Positions 8,789 to 17,690 of a stretch of DNA of 64,000 nucleotides are shown here, piece by piece (positions within the stretch are counted from its first letter, which is position 1; each line of letters begins with the position of its first letter). This DNA comes from Caenimonas soli (GTDB lineage Bacteria > Pseudomonadota > Gammaproteobacteria > Burkholderiales > Burkholderiaceae_C). Location of the stretch: assembly GCF_013155545.1 (NCBI RefSeq), contig NZ_JABJVV010000004.1, forward strand, positions 1 through 64,000. Reading direction: 5' to 3'. A program made the position numbers and the translations under genes. The notes beneath the pieces were generated by a model. It had not been told where the DNA came from, did no database searches, and saw nothing but the letters and a program-made list of their open reading frames with translations.

Positions 8789-9577
8789 TTGGCGGACTTC
8801 CTGGAATCGCATGGTTTCGATCGCCAGCCGGTCGTGGACGGGCCAGACTGCTGGCTCGGTTCCACCGAGCTGCTCGATCTGGACGATCCCAAGCTGCGCC
8901 TTCGCGCGCACGCGCTGACGCAACTTTGCAGGACCGACCGCGAAAAAGCGCTGGCGGTCTATGGCTTCGTCAAGCGCATCCCTTTTGCCAAGCCTTTCAA
9001 GATGCGCCTGCGCACCGCGCGGCAGGTCATCGAAGCGGGCTGCGGCGACGCCAACGACAAGGCGACGGTGCTGATCGCGTTGATGCGCGCAGCCGGCATC
9101 CCGGCGCGGCTGCGCTACATCGAAATGCGCGGCGAGATCCTGCGCGGCCTCACGTCCAATGTCGCCTCGGCCGGCCGGCCCCTCGCTGAAATCTGGCTGA
9201 ACGATTGTTGGCTGCGCACCGACACCTATATCTTCGACGCGGTCTACATGTCCGCGGCGCGCCAGCGGCTGAAAGATCACGGCTGGGACTGGGGCTATGG
9301 CATCCACCGGAACGGGGACGCGATGTGGGGTGCCGCGGGCGATGCCTTCCTGGGCGGCGTCGCGACCGAGAAAGACGTCATGGTGATGAGCGACCTGGGC
9401 CTCTATAGCGACCCGCTGGGACTGGTGTCCTCGCAGGCCTGGCGCGCGTCCCATCGGCCCATGGCCCGTGTCCTCCACTGGAACATGCTGGCGCCCACGA
9501 TGGACAGGGTGGTGCGTGAACTGCGCGAGGAGGGCTCGGCAACGCGCGTCACGGGGGCGAAGCGGCGGGCTTCCTGA
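8789..9577 (+). CDS. Transglutaminase-like domain protein
   Basis: 262-residue protein with a transglutaminase/cysteine-protease-like core. The nucleophile-like Cys85 lies in AGCGDANDKATVLIALMR, and Asp145 in CWLRTD matches the third catalytic position. The usual histidine before the tryptophan strand is absent: the equivalent stretch reads RPLAEIWLND. It may therefore be inactive or use another residue. The start is TTG at 8789 with GGAG upstream. The gene stands alone, and its 3' end overlaps the convergent neighbour by about 29 bases. Function is unknown. Confidence 0.65.
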   Translation: MADFLESHGFDRQPVVDGPDCWLGSTELLDLDDPKLRLRAHALTQLCRTDREKALAVYGFVKRIPFAKPFKMRLRTARQVIEAGCGDANDKATVLIALMRAAGIPARLRYIEMRGEILRGLTSNVASAGRPLAEIWLNDCWLRTDTYIFDAVYMSAARQRLKDHGWDWGYGIHRNGDAMWGAAGDAFLGGVATEKDVMVMSDLGLYSDPLGLVSSQAWRASHRPMARVLHWNMLAPTMDRVVRELREEGSATRVTGAKRRAS

Positions 9578-10220
9578 GGTTCTGCAATTCTCCCGAGAGC
9601 AGCACACGGCGCCCGCGTTCTCGCGGCACGATCGTGAGTAGCGCGTTCGCCACCAAACGCGCATCGACCGATGCATAGTTGGCGGGGATCAGCGGCGCCA
9701 GCAGCTTCGAAACCCGCAGCGCCAGTTTCTCGCCGGAACGCAGCGGTTGACCCAGCGCCTCGCGGTCTCCCGCCAGGAAGGACGGCCGGGCAATGACCAG
9801 CGTGTCGAAGCCCAGCGCGGACAGCGCCTCTTCCATCTCTCCCTTGACGCGGTTGTAAAAGACCGGGGAGCGCGCACTGGCCCCCATGGCGCTGACCACG
9901 CCCAGCCGGCTGGCGCCCGCCGCCTTGGCCGCCTTCGCGACGGCCACGACGGCATCGAAATCGACCGCCCGGAACGCCGCCTGGCTTCCAGCCACCTTGA
10001 TCGTGGTGCCCAAAGCGATAAAGGCCTCGCCCACGCGGGGCAGCGCGGGCAAGGCCTTGAAATCGACCCGATACTGGGTCAGCTTGGGGTGCTTGAGAGG
10101 CAGTTCGCGGCGGCCCAGCGAATGGACCGCCACCACCGAATCATCGGCCAAAAGTCCTTGTAGGATTTCCCGGCCCACGAGGGCCGAAGCCCCCGCCACC
10201 ACCACGGTTCGAGCGGCCAC
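9549..10220 (-). CDS. NAD(P)-binding protein, atypical SDR (HTATIP2-like)
   Basis: About 223 residues from the GTG at 10220, giving [16 protein letters not shown], the expected first strand and glycine loop of a Rossmann fold. A central segment [27 protein letters not shown] contains a YxxxK-like pair typical of HTATIP2/NmrA-like proteins. An ATG further upstream (10304) would add an alanine-rich tail lying wholly inside the rhlE coding region. Either way the gene overlaps the 3' end of rhlE in another frame. The substrate is unknown. Confidence 0.65.
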   Translation of the reverse strand: MAARTVVVAGASALVGREILQGLLADDSVVAVHSLGRRELPLKHPKLTQYRVDFKALPALPRVGEAFIALGTTIKVAGSQAAFRAVDFDAVVAVAKAAKAAGASRLGVVSAMGASARSPVFYNRVKGEMEEALSALGFDTLVIARPSFLAGDREALGQPLRSGEKLALRVSKLLAPLIPANYASVDARLVANALLTIVPRERGRRVLLSGELQNLRKPAASPP

Positions 10221-11880
10221 CGCCGCCCCCGCCGCCCCCGCCGCCGCGGCGTCCGCGCCCGCCCATGCTGTCGACGCTGGTGCGCAAGGGGTCGGGTTGT
10301 CCATCGGTGTGTCTTACAGGGGCGTCGCGTTGCACGAAGGGGCTGGCGATATTGTGCGCCCCATCGCGCGGCTGCGCGTCATCCGCGTGACGCGGCGAAT
10401 GGCTGTTGGGCGGCCGGCTCTGCTGCGGCGGACGGGCGCCGCCCTGCCTGGGCGCGTTGCCGTTGCGGGCACCATTGCCGTTACCGTTGCGCGCTCCGTT
10501 GCCATTGCCATTGCCATTGCCATTCGCGCTGCGCTGGCCTTGCGGCTGCTTGGGCTTGGCCGAACGGTCACCGCCACGGCCGCCGCCTTCGGCACCCTTG
10601 TTGTCGCGGATGCGAGTCATCATTTCCTGGCGCGCTGCTTTCGCGGCCGCCATCATGACTTCGCGGCTCGGCGGCTTGCCGGCGCCGCCCCAGATGGTCT
10701 GGCGGCCCATGGCGATCGGCTCGCCACGTTCGCCGGGTTCGGCGCCGAAGCCTTCGATGGGGACGGATGGGATGCGCTGCTTGGTGAAGCGCTCGATCTC
10801 CTGCATGAAGCCTTCTTCGTCCAGGCAGACGAAGCTCACGGCCGCGCCTTCGTTGCCCGCGCGGCCGGTGCGGCCGATGCGGTGGACATAGTCTTCGGGC
10901 ACGTTCGGGATTTCGTAGTTGACCACGTGCGGCAGCTCGTCGATGTCGATACCGCGCGCCGCGATGTCGGTCGCGACCAACGCACGGATGTCGCCGCTCT
11001 TGAAGCCGGCCAGCGCCTGGGTGCGCGCAGACTGGCTCTTGTTGCCGTGCAGCGCCATGGCCTGGATGCCGTTCTTGGTCAGGAATTCGGCGACGTTGTT
11101 GGCGCCGAACTTGGTGCGGGTGAACACCAGCACTTGGCTCCAATTGTGTTCCTGGATGATGTGGGCCAGCAGTTGCTTCTTCTTGCCGCGGCCGACCGGG
11201 TGCACCACTTGCGTGATGCGCTGCACGGTGGTGTTGCGCGGCGTCACCTGGATGCTTTGCGGGTTCTTCAGCAGGCTATTGGCTAGGTCGCGGATTTCAT
11301 CGCTGAAGGTGGCCGAGAACAGCAGGCTCTGCTTTTCCTTGGGCATCAGCGCGAGGATCTTTTTGACGTCGGGCAGGAAGCCCATGTCGAGCATGCGGTC
11401 GGCTTCGTCGAGCACGAGGATTTCGACAGTCGACAGGTCGAGGTTGCCTTGCTGCTGCAGGTCGAGCAGGCGGCCCGGCGTGGCCACGAGGATGTCGACG
11501 CCACGCTTGATGCGGTCGACCTGCGGGTTCATGCCCACGCCGCCGAAGATGACGGTCGAGGTCAGTTGCAGGTACTTGCCATACGTGCGGATGGACTCTT
11601 CCACCTGCGCGGCAAGTTCACGCGTGGGCGTGAGCACGAGGGCGGCGACGCCGTCCTTGCCGAACTTGTTGGTCTTGCTGCTGCCGGCGTTCAGCTTGTG
11701 CAGCAGGGGCAGGGTGAAGGCAGCGGTCTTGCCGGTGCCGGTCTGGGCGCCGCCAAGCAGGTCATGGCCGTCGAGCACGACGGGAATCGCCTGGGCCTGG
11801 ATCGGGGTGGGGGTTTCGTAGCCTTGCTCGTGCACGGCTTTGAGAATGGCGGGTGCCAGATTCAGTTCGTCAAAGGTCAT
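10141..11880 (-). CDS. rhlE: DEAD-box ATP-dependent RNA helicase RhlE
   Basis: 579-residue RNA helicase. The core has motif I AQTGTGKT, the DEAD box ([13 protein letters not shown]), motif III SAT (LLFSATF) and motif [12 protein letters not shown]. The last 150 or so residues are a low-complexity tail rich in Gly, Asn, Arg and Gln, with repeated N-G-N-G units and a glycine run, typical of RhlE and likely to bind RNA. Such helicases act in ribosome assembly and mRNA turnover. The tail-coding DNA is also read in another frame by the downstream gene. Confidence 0.92.
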   Translation of the reverse strand: MTFDELNLAPAILKAVHEQGYETPTPIQAQAIPVVLDGHDLLGGAQTGTGKTAAFTLPLLHKLNAGSSKTNKFGKDGVAALVLTPTRELAAQVEESIRTYGKYLQLTSTVIFGGVGMNPQVDRIKRGVDILVATPGRLLDLQQQGNLDLSTVEILVLDEADRMLDMGFLPDVKKILALMPKEKQSLLFSATFSDEIRDLANSLLKNPQSIQVTPRNTTVQRITQVVHPVGRGKKKQLLAHIIQEHNWSQVLVFTRTKFGANNVAEFLTKNGIQAMALHGNKSQSARTQALAGFKSGDIRALVATDIAARGIDIDELPHVVNYEIPNVPEDYVHRIGRTGRAGNEGAAVSFVCLDEEGFMQEIERFTKQRIPSVPIEGFGAEPGERGEPIAMGRQTIWGGAGKPPSREVMMAAAKAARQEMMTRIRDNKGAEGGGRGGDRSAKPKQPQGQRSANGNGNGNGNGARNGNGNGARNGNAPRQGGARPPQQSRPPNSHSPRHADDAQPRDGAHNIASPFVQRDAPVRHTDGQPDPLRTSVDSMGGRGRRGGGGGGGGGGRSNRGGGGGFGPRGPGNPTRTFGR

Positions 11881-12099
11881 TTAAGGGTGCGCCATCCATG
11901 GCGCTTGGGAATCGGCCTGTACGGTGCATGGCACCGAGCCAGTCAAAGGCAGATGAGGTTCAAGGGTGGGAGCCTGCAAGCTTGCAAGAAGCCTGCGTCG
12001 TCCCCAGCGAAACGCTGAGGTTGCGGGCAACTGGAGTCCGCAACGACCCTATTGTCGCATGCTTGAGCGATTGCCGCTGAGAGTGAGCTGGGATGGCCC

Positions 12100-12549
12100 C
12101 TACGCCGCGGCCAATTCGCGCAGCTTGTTGAGCCGCAACGCCATGAGCGGCGTGCTTTTGAGGTGCTTGGACAGCAACTCGACCACGCCCGTGAGATCCT
12201 GCAGGGATTGCGCCTTCTCGATCTGCAGCTGGGCCTTGATGCGCGCCGTGAATCCCAGCTCGATCACCATGGACGTGGCCATTTCGACAATCGCCCGGTA
12301 GCGCTCTGCTTCGGTCAGCACGACCGGCCCGACCTTGACGCGCGGCGCTGCCTGCCTGGCTTCGAGCAAGCCGTGCGCGCACAGCTGGTCCAGCGCCGCC
12401 TTGAGGGTTTCGGCCGGCATCATTTCCAGCAGGTCGTCCTCCTGGCGGTCGCCATTGCACAGGATCAGCACCTGCCGCTGGGACGGGGTGAGAGTCAGGG
12501 CGCGGGCCTGGACTTCGAGGCGGCCGGCATCGGTTTTAACGTAAAGCAT
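12100..12549 (-). CDS. Hypothetical protein
   Basis: 149 residues from the ATG at 12549, beginning MLYVKTDAGRLEVQAR. The N-terminal half looks like a small winged-helix or helical module (LTPSQRQVLILCNGDRQEDDLLEM), and the C-terminal half is a predicted helical bundle. Proteins of this kind are common next to DUF1631 genes in Burkholderiales by impression only; no function can be given. It is divergent from the DUF1631 gene, with 192 bases between the two start codons. Confidence 0.6.
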   Translation of the reverse strand: MLYVKTDAGRLEVQARALTLTPSQRQVLILCNGDRQEDDLLEMMPAETLKAALDQLCAHGLLEARQAAPRVKVGPVVLTEAERYRAIVEMATSMVIELGFTARIKAQLQIEKAQSLQDLTGVVELLSKHLKSTPLMALRLNKLRELAAA

Positions 12550-12613
12550 GTTGATCTCGGATCTGAATCTTTTGTCTCCCCGCGACAGCATGGTTACCGA
12601 CTCTTACACCCGG

Positions 12614-12641
12614 TTGACAGCCGCCTCGGTACGAATACCGA
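12614..12641 (+). promoter_or_regulatory. Possible promoter/operator before the first DUF1631 gene
   Basis: TTGACA at 12614-12619 could be a -35 box. Seven bases later an inverted repeat TCGGTA-CGAA-TACCGA spans 12626-12641, where a regulator could bind. No convincing -10 box is seen at the right distance, so this is only a candidate. Confidence 0.25.
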
Positions 12642-12741
12642 TCTGTCGCATTTGCCCCCGCGCCGCGCGGATGGCAGGTCAAAAAGCTGGCGTAGCTCAA
12701 CCTTGGAGCTGATAATTGGCCTCGCTTACCCCCGTTCACCC

Positions 12742-14934
12742 ATGGCCAACCTGCTGAAGCTTCGACTCGGCGTATCCGACGACCCGTCGGCCTTCCAGCC
12801 GTCACTCAATGACTGCCTGGAGGCCATGCTGAAGCAGGCCGACCTGCTGGTCCACGACATGCTCAGCGGGCTGGAAGCTGCCGCGGCGCCCGGCAATGCG
12901 CGCCGCATTCCCGGTTTCGAGCAAGCCGGCACCCAAATCGCCATCGAGGACATGGCCGCCAACGCCCAGTCGGTGGCGGCTACCTACCGCGGCGAGCTGA
13001 CCCGCCTGGTTTACGAGGGCGGCGGCAAGGAACAGGCCCATGCCGAGGCGCTGAGGTTCGAAGACCTGCGCCTGTTCGAGGATGACGAGCTGGACCAAAG
13101 CATCGAGGTCGCCCGGGCCCAGCAGGAAGTGTCGCTGGCCGTGGACGACGTCCTGCCCACGCTGGATGCGCTGGTGAGCACGCTGCTGGGCTGGCGAACC
13201 ATACAGCCCGGCCTCAACCCTGTTCGCCCCGAAGTCTTCGTGCGTGCGCTGCAATCCTGCCTGTCCCAGCATGTGCCGGACGCCTCGGTGCGCGACTTCC
13301 TGATAGCACCCGCTGCTGGCCTGCTGGGCGCCAATCTGCGCCGGCTCTACCGCGAGCTGTCGGACTGGCTGCGTTCCTGCGGCGTCGAGCCGGCCGTGCC
13401 GATCGGCGGCAGGGTGCACAAGGGCAGCGGCTCCAGTGGAAAGCCCGCTGCCGACTCGGTGTCCAAGACGCTGCTCACGCTGGACCGGCTGCGCAAGCTG
13501 CTGGCCGGCGATTTCGACAACAAGGCGCCAAGGCAGGATTTCCTCTACACCATGCCGGCGTCGATGGCCATGCTGCAGGAGATGAAGCAGGTCGACGCGC
13601 TGGTGAACAAGCTCGAGAAGCGGCCCAAGGCCCCCGCGGCACCGCCGCCGGCGGACATGCTGGCCCAGGCTCCCCCGGAACAGGACCAGGCGCTGCCCCG
13701 CCTGGGCTTGCAGCTCGGGCAAGAGGTGGTGCGGCTGATGTTCGATAACCTGGCGCAGGACAAGCGCCTCCTGCCCGAGTTCAAGCGCCAGCTCAAGACG
13801 ATCGAGCCTGGAATGCTGCGGCTGGCCGAGCTGGACTCGCGGTTTTTCAGCGACCGCACCCACCCCGCGCGCCAGTTCCTGGACCGGATCACCCAGCGCA
13901 GCCTGGCCTTCACCAGCGAGAGCGATCCCGGCTGGCAGCGCTTCCAGGCCACCGTGGAAGATTCGGTGCGCTGGCTCACCAGCAAGGTCGTGGATGCCGA
14001 TACCTTCGGCGAACTGATCGACCATCTGCAGACGCAATGGGCCGGTCAGGATGAGGGCCTGATGCAGCGCCGCGAAGAAGCGGCGCGGGCGCTGCTGCAC
14101 GCGGAGCAGCGCAACCTGCTGGCGCAGAAGCTCGCCGCCGAGTTCATGCAGCAGATCGAAGGCCTGGAGGTGGCGGATTTCGTTTCCGATTTCCTGCGCA
14201 ATTCATGGGCGCAGGTGGTGGCCGAGGCGCAGCTCAGCTGCGCCGACGGATCGGACGATCCGTATGGTTACCGGGCCATGGTCGATGACATGGTGTGGAG
14301 CATCCAGAAGAGCACCGCCACCCGTGGCCGGGCCCGCCGCCTGGTCCAGATGATCCCGGGCCTGCTGGCCAAGCTGCGCGAAGGCCTGGACCGCATCGAA
14401 TACCCGCCCGAGCTCACGGCGCGCTTCTTCAACAACCTCATCGCCATCCACCGGGCGGCCGTGCACGAGGGCCGCGATGCCGTGAGCCAGGCCGCCGCGG
14501 ATGCGGCGGAGGCCCAGGAATCGCAGTTCAGCGACAGCGCGGTCGACGCAGTGTGGCTGGACGAGCAGGAGGTCGCGGAATCGGGCTATGTCGCCGAGGA
14601 AGCGGTCGCGCCGGAGGAGCCGGCCAGTCCCGACGCGATGGAGGAGGAGCCGGCAGCGCAGGCTCGCGCGGGCGACATGAGGACCGGCACCTGGGTCGAG
14701 TTGCTGGTCAAGGACCAGTGGATCCGGGCGCAGCTCACCTGGGCCAGCCCGCACTCGACCCTGTTCATGTTCACCTCCCTGGCCGGATCGGCGCACTCGA
14801 TGTCGCGCCGCACCCTGGATCGGCTGCGGGCGCAGGGCTCGATCAAGATCGTCGCCGAGCGCAACGTGGTCGACGAAGCGCTCGACAAAGTCGCCAAGGC
14901 AGCCCTGAGAAACAGCCTCGACGGCAAGGCCTGA
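12742..14934 (+). CDS. DUF1631 family protein, copy 1
   Basis: 730 residues from the ATG at 12742; the frame is open further upstream, but the family start MANLLKLRLG is here. DUF1631 proteins are large, mostly helical cytoplasmic proteins of unknown function, sometimes mis-named thymidine phosphorylase. Shared family landmarks are RFFSDRTHPARQFL, AEQRNLLAQKLAAE and a C-terminal beta-rich segment W-V-E-L-L-V-K-D-Q-W followed by WASPHSTLFMF. A paralogue lies at 17691-19877. A basic-to-acidic linker rich in Glu precedes the C-terminal domain. Confidence 0.8.
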   Translation: MANLLKLRLGVSDDPSAFQPSLNDCLEAMLKQADLLVHDMLSGLEAAAAPGNARRIPGFEQAGTQIAIEDMAANAQSVAATYRGELTRLVYEGGGKEQAHAEALRFEDLRLFEDDELDQSIEVARAQQEVSLAVDDVLPTLDALVSTLLGWRTIQPGLNPVRPEVFVRALQSCLSQHVPDASVRDFLIAPAAGLLGANLRRLYRELSDWLRSCGVEPAVPIGGRVHKGSGSSGKPAADSVSKTLLTLDRLRKLLAGDFDNKAPRQDFLYTMPASMAMLQEMKQVDALVNKLEKRPKAPAAPPPADMLAQAPPEQDQALPRLGLQLGQEVVRLMFDNLAQDKRLLPEFKRQLKTIEPGMLRLAELDSRFFSDRTHPARQFLDRITQRSLAFTSESDPGWQRFQATVEDSVRWLTSKVVDADTFGELIDHLQTQWAGQDEGLMQRREEAARALLHAEQRNLLAQKLAAEFMQQIEGLEVADFVSDFLRNSWAQVVAEAQLSCADGSDDPYGYRAMVDDMVWSIQKSTATRGRARRLVQMIPGLLAKLREGLDRIEYPPELTARFFNNLIAIHRAAVHEGRDAVSQAAADAAEAQESQFSDSAVDAVWLDEQEVAESGYVAEEAVAPEEPASPDAMEEEPAAQARAGDMRTGTWVELLVKDQWIRAQLTWASPHSTLFMFTSLAGSAHSMSRRTLDRLRAQGSIKIVAERNVVDEALDKVAKAALRNSLDGKA

Positions 14935-14959
14935 GGCAGTGAGAGCGAAGCCCAAGGCA

Positions 14960-15203
14960 CGCGGCAAAGGCGTGTCCGGGCAGGCCGCGTCGCATCGACA
15001 AGGCGGTCGGTGCCTTCGCACCGACTTCCCTGGGTTTGCTCGATTTCGCGGCCCGTCGCAGAACTCGCTGCGCGCCCTGAGGCCGCTTCGCTCAAACAGC
15101 TGCGACAAGTCAGAGCACGAAGCGCTGCGCGCGGCCACGAAATCGAGCAAACCCAGGCGCCTCGCAACGATGCGCCGCGGCTTGCCCAGACACGCCTTTG
15201 TAG
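14960..15203. repeat. Large imperfect inverted repeat in a 472-base gene-free gap
   Basis: Between the DUF1631 gene and ettA, bases 14938-15409 hold no convincing gene. The left arm (GGCAAAGGCGTGTCCGGGCA at 14963, CTGGGTTTGCTCGATTTCG at 15030) recurs on the other strand in the right arm (15133-15203). A central palindrome GTCGCAG (15055-15061) pairs with CTGCGAC (15100-15106). A perfect hairpin GTCGGTGC-CTTC-GCACCGAC lies at 15006-15025 and another, GTCGGCGC-AAA-GCGCCGAC, at 15258-15276. Thirty bases of the left arm (14960-14989) are repeated at 43964-43993. Confidence 0.65.
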
Positions 15204-15409
15204 AGAGGTGGTTGGTATTCGTCGCACCGCACGCCCACCACGTTGGCTCGCAGCGGAGTCGGCGCAAAGCGCCGACCGCCACAGTATGAGCCCCTGCCGG
15301 GTACCGCCTCCCGCGACGCGAAGCCAAAAAAGCCAGCCGGCAGGTTGCGATCCCTCATCCCGCCGATAATGGAGGGTTGCACCTGCAGTTTTCCTGAAAA
15401 GATATCCCC

Positions 15410-17071
15410 ATGGCCCAGTACGTCTTCACCATGAATCGCGTCGGCAAGATCGTGCCGCCGAAACGACAAATCCTCAAGGACATTTCCCTGTCCTTCTTCC
15501 CCGGCGCCAAGATCGGCATGCTGGGCCTGAACGGCTCGGGCAAATCGACCCTGCTCAAGATCATGGCCGGCGTCGACAAGGAGTACGAGGGCGAAGCCAC
15601 GCCCATGCCCGGCCTCAATATCGGCTACCTGCCACAGGAGCCCAAGCTCAACCCCGAGCACACCGTACGCGAGAGCGTCGAAGAGGCGATGGGCGAGGTG
15701 TTTGCCGCCAAGGCCAAGCTCGAGGACGTATATGCGGCCTACGCCGAGCCCGACGCCGACTTCGACGCGCTGGCCGCCGAACAGGCGCGCCTGGAAGCCA
15801 TCATCGCCACGGCGGGCACCGACTCGGAGCACCAGCTCGAGATCGCCGCCGACGCCTTGCGTCTGCCGCCCTGGGAGGCCAAGATCGGCCTGCTCTCCGG
15901 CGGCGAAAAGCGCCGCGTGGCCCTGTGCCGCCTGCTGCTGTCCAAGCCCGACATGCTGCTGCTGGACGAGCCCACCAACCACCTGGACGCCGAAAGCGTG
16001 GAGTGGCTGGAAGTGTTCCTGACGCGTTTCTCCGGCACCGTGGTCGCCATCACCCACGACCGCTACTTCCTGGACAACGCCGCCGAATGGATCCTCGAAC
16101 TGGATCGCGGCGTGGGCATTCCATGGAAGGGCAACTACAGCACCTGGCTGGAGCAGAAGGAAGCGCGCCTGGAGGCCGAACAGAAATCCGAAGACGCCCA
16201 CATGAAGGCGATGAAAAAGGAGCTGGAGTGGGTGCGCCAGAACCCGAAGGCCCGCCAAGCCAAGAGCAAGTCGCGGCTGGCCCGGTTCGAGGAGCTGTCG
16301 GACTTCGAATACCAGAAGCGCAACGAAACCCAGGAAATCTTCATCCCCGTGGCCGAGCGCCTGGGCAATGAGGTCTTCGAATTCACGAACGTTACCAAGT
16401 CCTTCGGCGACCGGGTCCTGATCGACAACCTCAGCTTCAAGGTTCCGGCCGGCGCCATCGTCGGCATCATCGGGCCCAACGGCGCGGGCAAGTCCACGCT
16501 GTTCAAGCTGATCGCCGGCAAGGAAGCGCCGGACAGCGGCGAGGTGAAGATCGGCTCCACCGTGAAGATGGCCTTCGTGGACCAGCACCGCGACGAGCTG
16601 GCCAACAACAAGACCGTGTGGGAAGACATCTCCGGCGGGCTGGACATCCTGAACGTGGGCAAGTTCCAGATGGCCAGCCGCGCCTATGCGGGGCGTTTCA
16701 ACTTCAACGGCGGCGACCAGCAAAAGCGTGTCGGCTCACTCTCGGGCGGCGAGCGCGGCCGCCTGCACCTGGCCAAGACCCTGATCGCCGGCGGCAACGT
16801 GCTGCTGCTGGACGAACCCTCGAACGACCTCGACGTGGAAACGCTGCGCGCGCTGGAAGACGCGCTGCTGGAATTCGCCGGCAGTGTCATGGTGATCAGC
16901 CACGATCGCTGGTTCCTGGACCGGATCGCCACGCACATCCTGGCCGCCGAGGGCGACAGCCAGTGGACCTTCTTCGACGGCAACTACCAGGAATACGAGG
17001 CCGACAAGCGCAAGCGCCTGGGCGAAGAGGGCGCCAAGCCCAAGCGCATGCGCTACAAAGCTCTTAAATAA
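15410..17071 (+). CDS. ettA: Energy-dependent translational throttle protein EttA (ABC-F)
   Basis: 553-residue ABC-F protein with two ATPase domains and no membrane segment. Walker A motifs are GLNGSGKST and GPNGAGKST, signatures LSGGEKRRVAL and LSGGERGRLHL, with the linker between them rich in charged helix. EttA binds the ribosomal E site and gates entry into elongation according to the ATP/ADP ratio. Length matches the family. The stop codon lies within a hairpin that ends transcription in both directions. Confidence 0.92.
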   Translation: MAQYVFTMNRVGKIVPPKRQILKDISLSFFPGAKIGMLGLNGSGKSTLLKIMAGVDKEYEGEATPMPGLNIGYLPQEPKLNPEHTVRESVEEAMGEVFAAKAKLEDVYAAYAEPDADFDALAAEQARLEAIIATAGTDSEHQLEIAADALRLPPWEAKIGLLSGGEKRRVALCRLLLSKPDMLLLDEPTNHLDAESVEWLEVFLTRFSGTVVAITHDRYFLDNAAEWILELDRGVGIPWKGNYSTWLEQKEARLEAEQKSEDAHMKAMKKELEWVRQNPKARQAKSKSRLARFEELSDFEYQKRNETQEIFIPVAERLGNEVFEFTNVTKSFGDRVLIDNLSFKVPAGAIVGIIGPNGAGKSTLFKLIAGKEAPDSGEVKIGSTVKMAFVDQHRDELANNKTVWEDISGGLDILNVGKFQMASRAYAGRFNFNGGDQQKRVGSLSGGERGRLHLAKTLIAGGNVLLLDEPSNDLDVETLRALEDALLEFAGSVMVISHDRWFLDRIATHILAAEGDSQWTFFDGNYQEYEADKRKRLGEEGAKPKRMRYKALK

Positions 17072-17094
17072 CGCAACTGTGTTGCGTTTTTAAG
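17063..17094. terminator. Bidirectional rho-independent terminator
   Basis: Perfect stem AACGCAAC (17070-17077) and GTTGCGTT (17081-17088) with loop TGT, followed by TTT; the flanking CTTAAA and TTTAAG extend the pairing so that T-runs occur on both strands. It sits between the convergent ettA and YidB-like genes and takes in the last two bases of the ettA stop codon. Confidence 0.75.
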
Positions 17095-17098
17095 TGCC

Positions 17099-17611
17099 TC
17101 ATGGCAGCGTGCTGGTCGTGAGGTGGCTCAATTCCTTTTCGATCTCGGAGAGTCCGCCGTCCAGTGCGTCGTCGGCCTCCGGGGGCACCTGGCCCTCGGG
17201 CGACAGCTGATCGACCATCTCCGGCAGGATCTCGGCGAAACCATCGGCCACCTCCTGCTCAGGCACGCCAAGCTGGCGCGCCAAGCGGGACAGCTCCTCG
17301 CGGCCAACCACGTTGTCCACGGCGTCAGCTTGCAGCGACTGGTTTACCCCGGTGGACACCCATGAGTCGGCTTGCTGGCCGAAACCTTTTTGCTTGAAGC
17401 GATCGAGCACTGCGCCGATGCCGCCGTTGCGCTGCACCCACTGCATGGCAAAGGGCAGCAGCATGGCCAGCAGCATGCCGCGCTTGCCGCCGGCCAAGCC
17501 GCCCAACCCCGTGCCGCCCGTACCGCCGCGGAACGGCCCGCTGCGCCCGCGCCCGCGCATGGCGCTCGCGAAAATACCGCCCAGGATCTGGCCCAAAAGA
17601 GGATTTGCCAC
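17099..17611 (-). CDS. YidB-like DUF937 family protein
   Basis: 170 residues from the GTG at 17611, selected because GGGAG lies at ideal distance upstream; a longer frame to 17692 would run into the divergent DUF1631 gene. Glycine-rich N-terminal part (NPLLGQILGGIFASAMRGRGR) and a C-terminal helical region (LSRLARQLGVPEQEVADGFAEILP) match YidB/DUF937 proteins. Function is not known. It is divergent from DUF1631 copy 2 with 79 bases between. Confidence 0.75.
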   Translation of the reverse strand: MANPLLGQILGGIFASAMRGRGRSGPFRGGTGGTGLGGLAGGKRGMLLAMLLPFAMQWVQRNGGIGAVLDRFKQKGFGQQADSWVSTGVNQSLQADAVDNVVGREELSRLARQLGVPEQEVADGFAEILPEMVDQLSPEGQVPPEADDALDGGLSEIEKELSHLTTSTLP

Positions 17612-17690
17612 AGAAATACTCCCATTGATCAATGATGGGGCCAGCTTAAACTCGGGCTGACACAGCAGTTCGTAGGCCAAGGGAGCATCC

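Noticed and set aside
15110-16723. 537-codon minus-strand open frame running from ettA into the inverted repeat
   Set aside because: It is antisense to EttA, and its end translates the dispersed repeat (GVSGQAAAHRCEAPGFARF), a common false protein.
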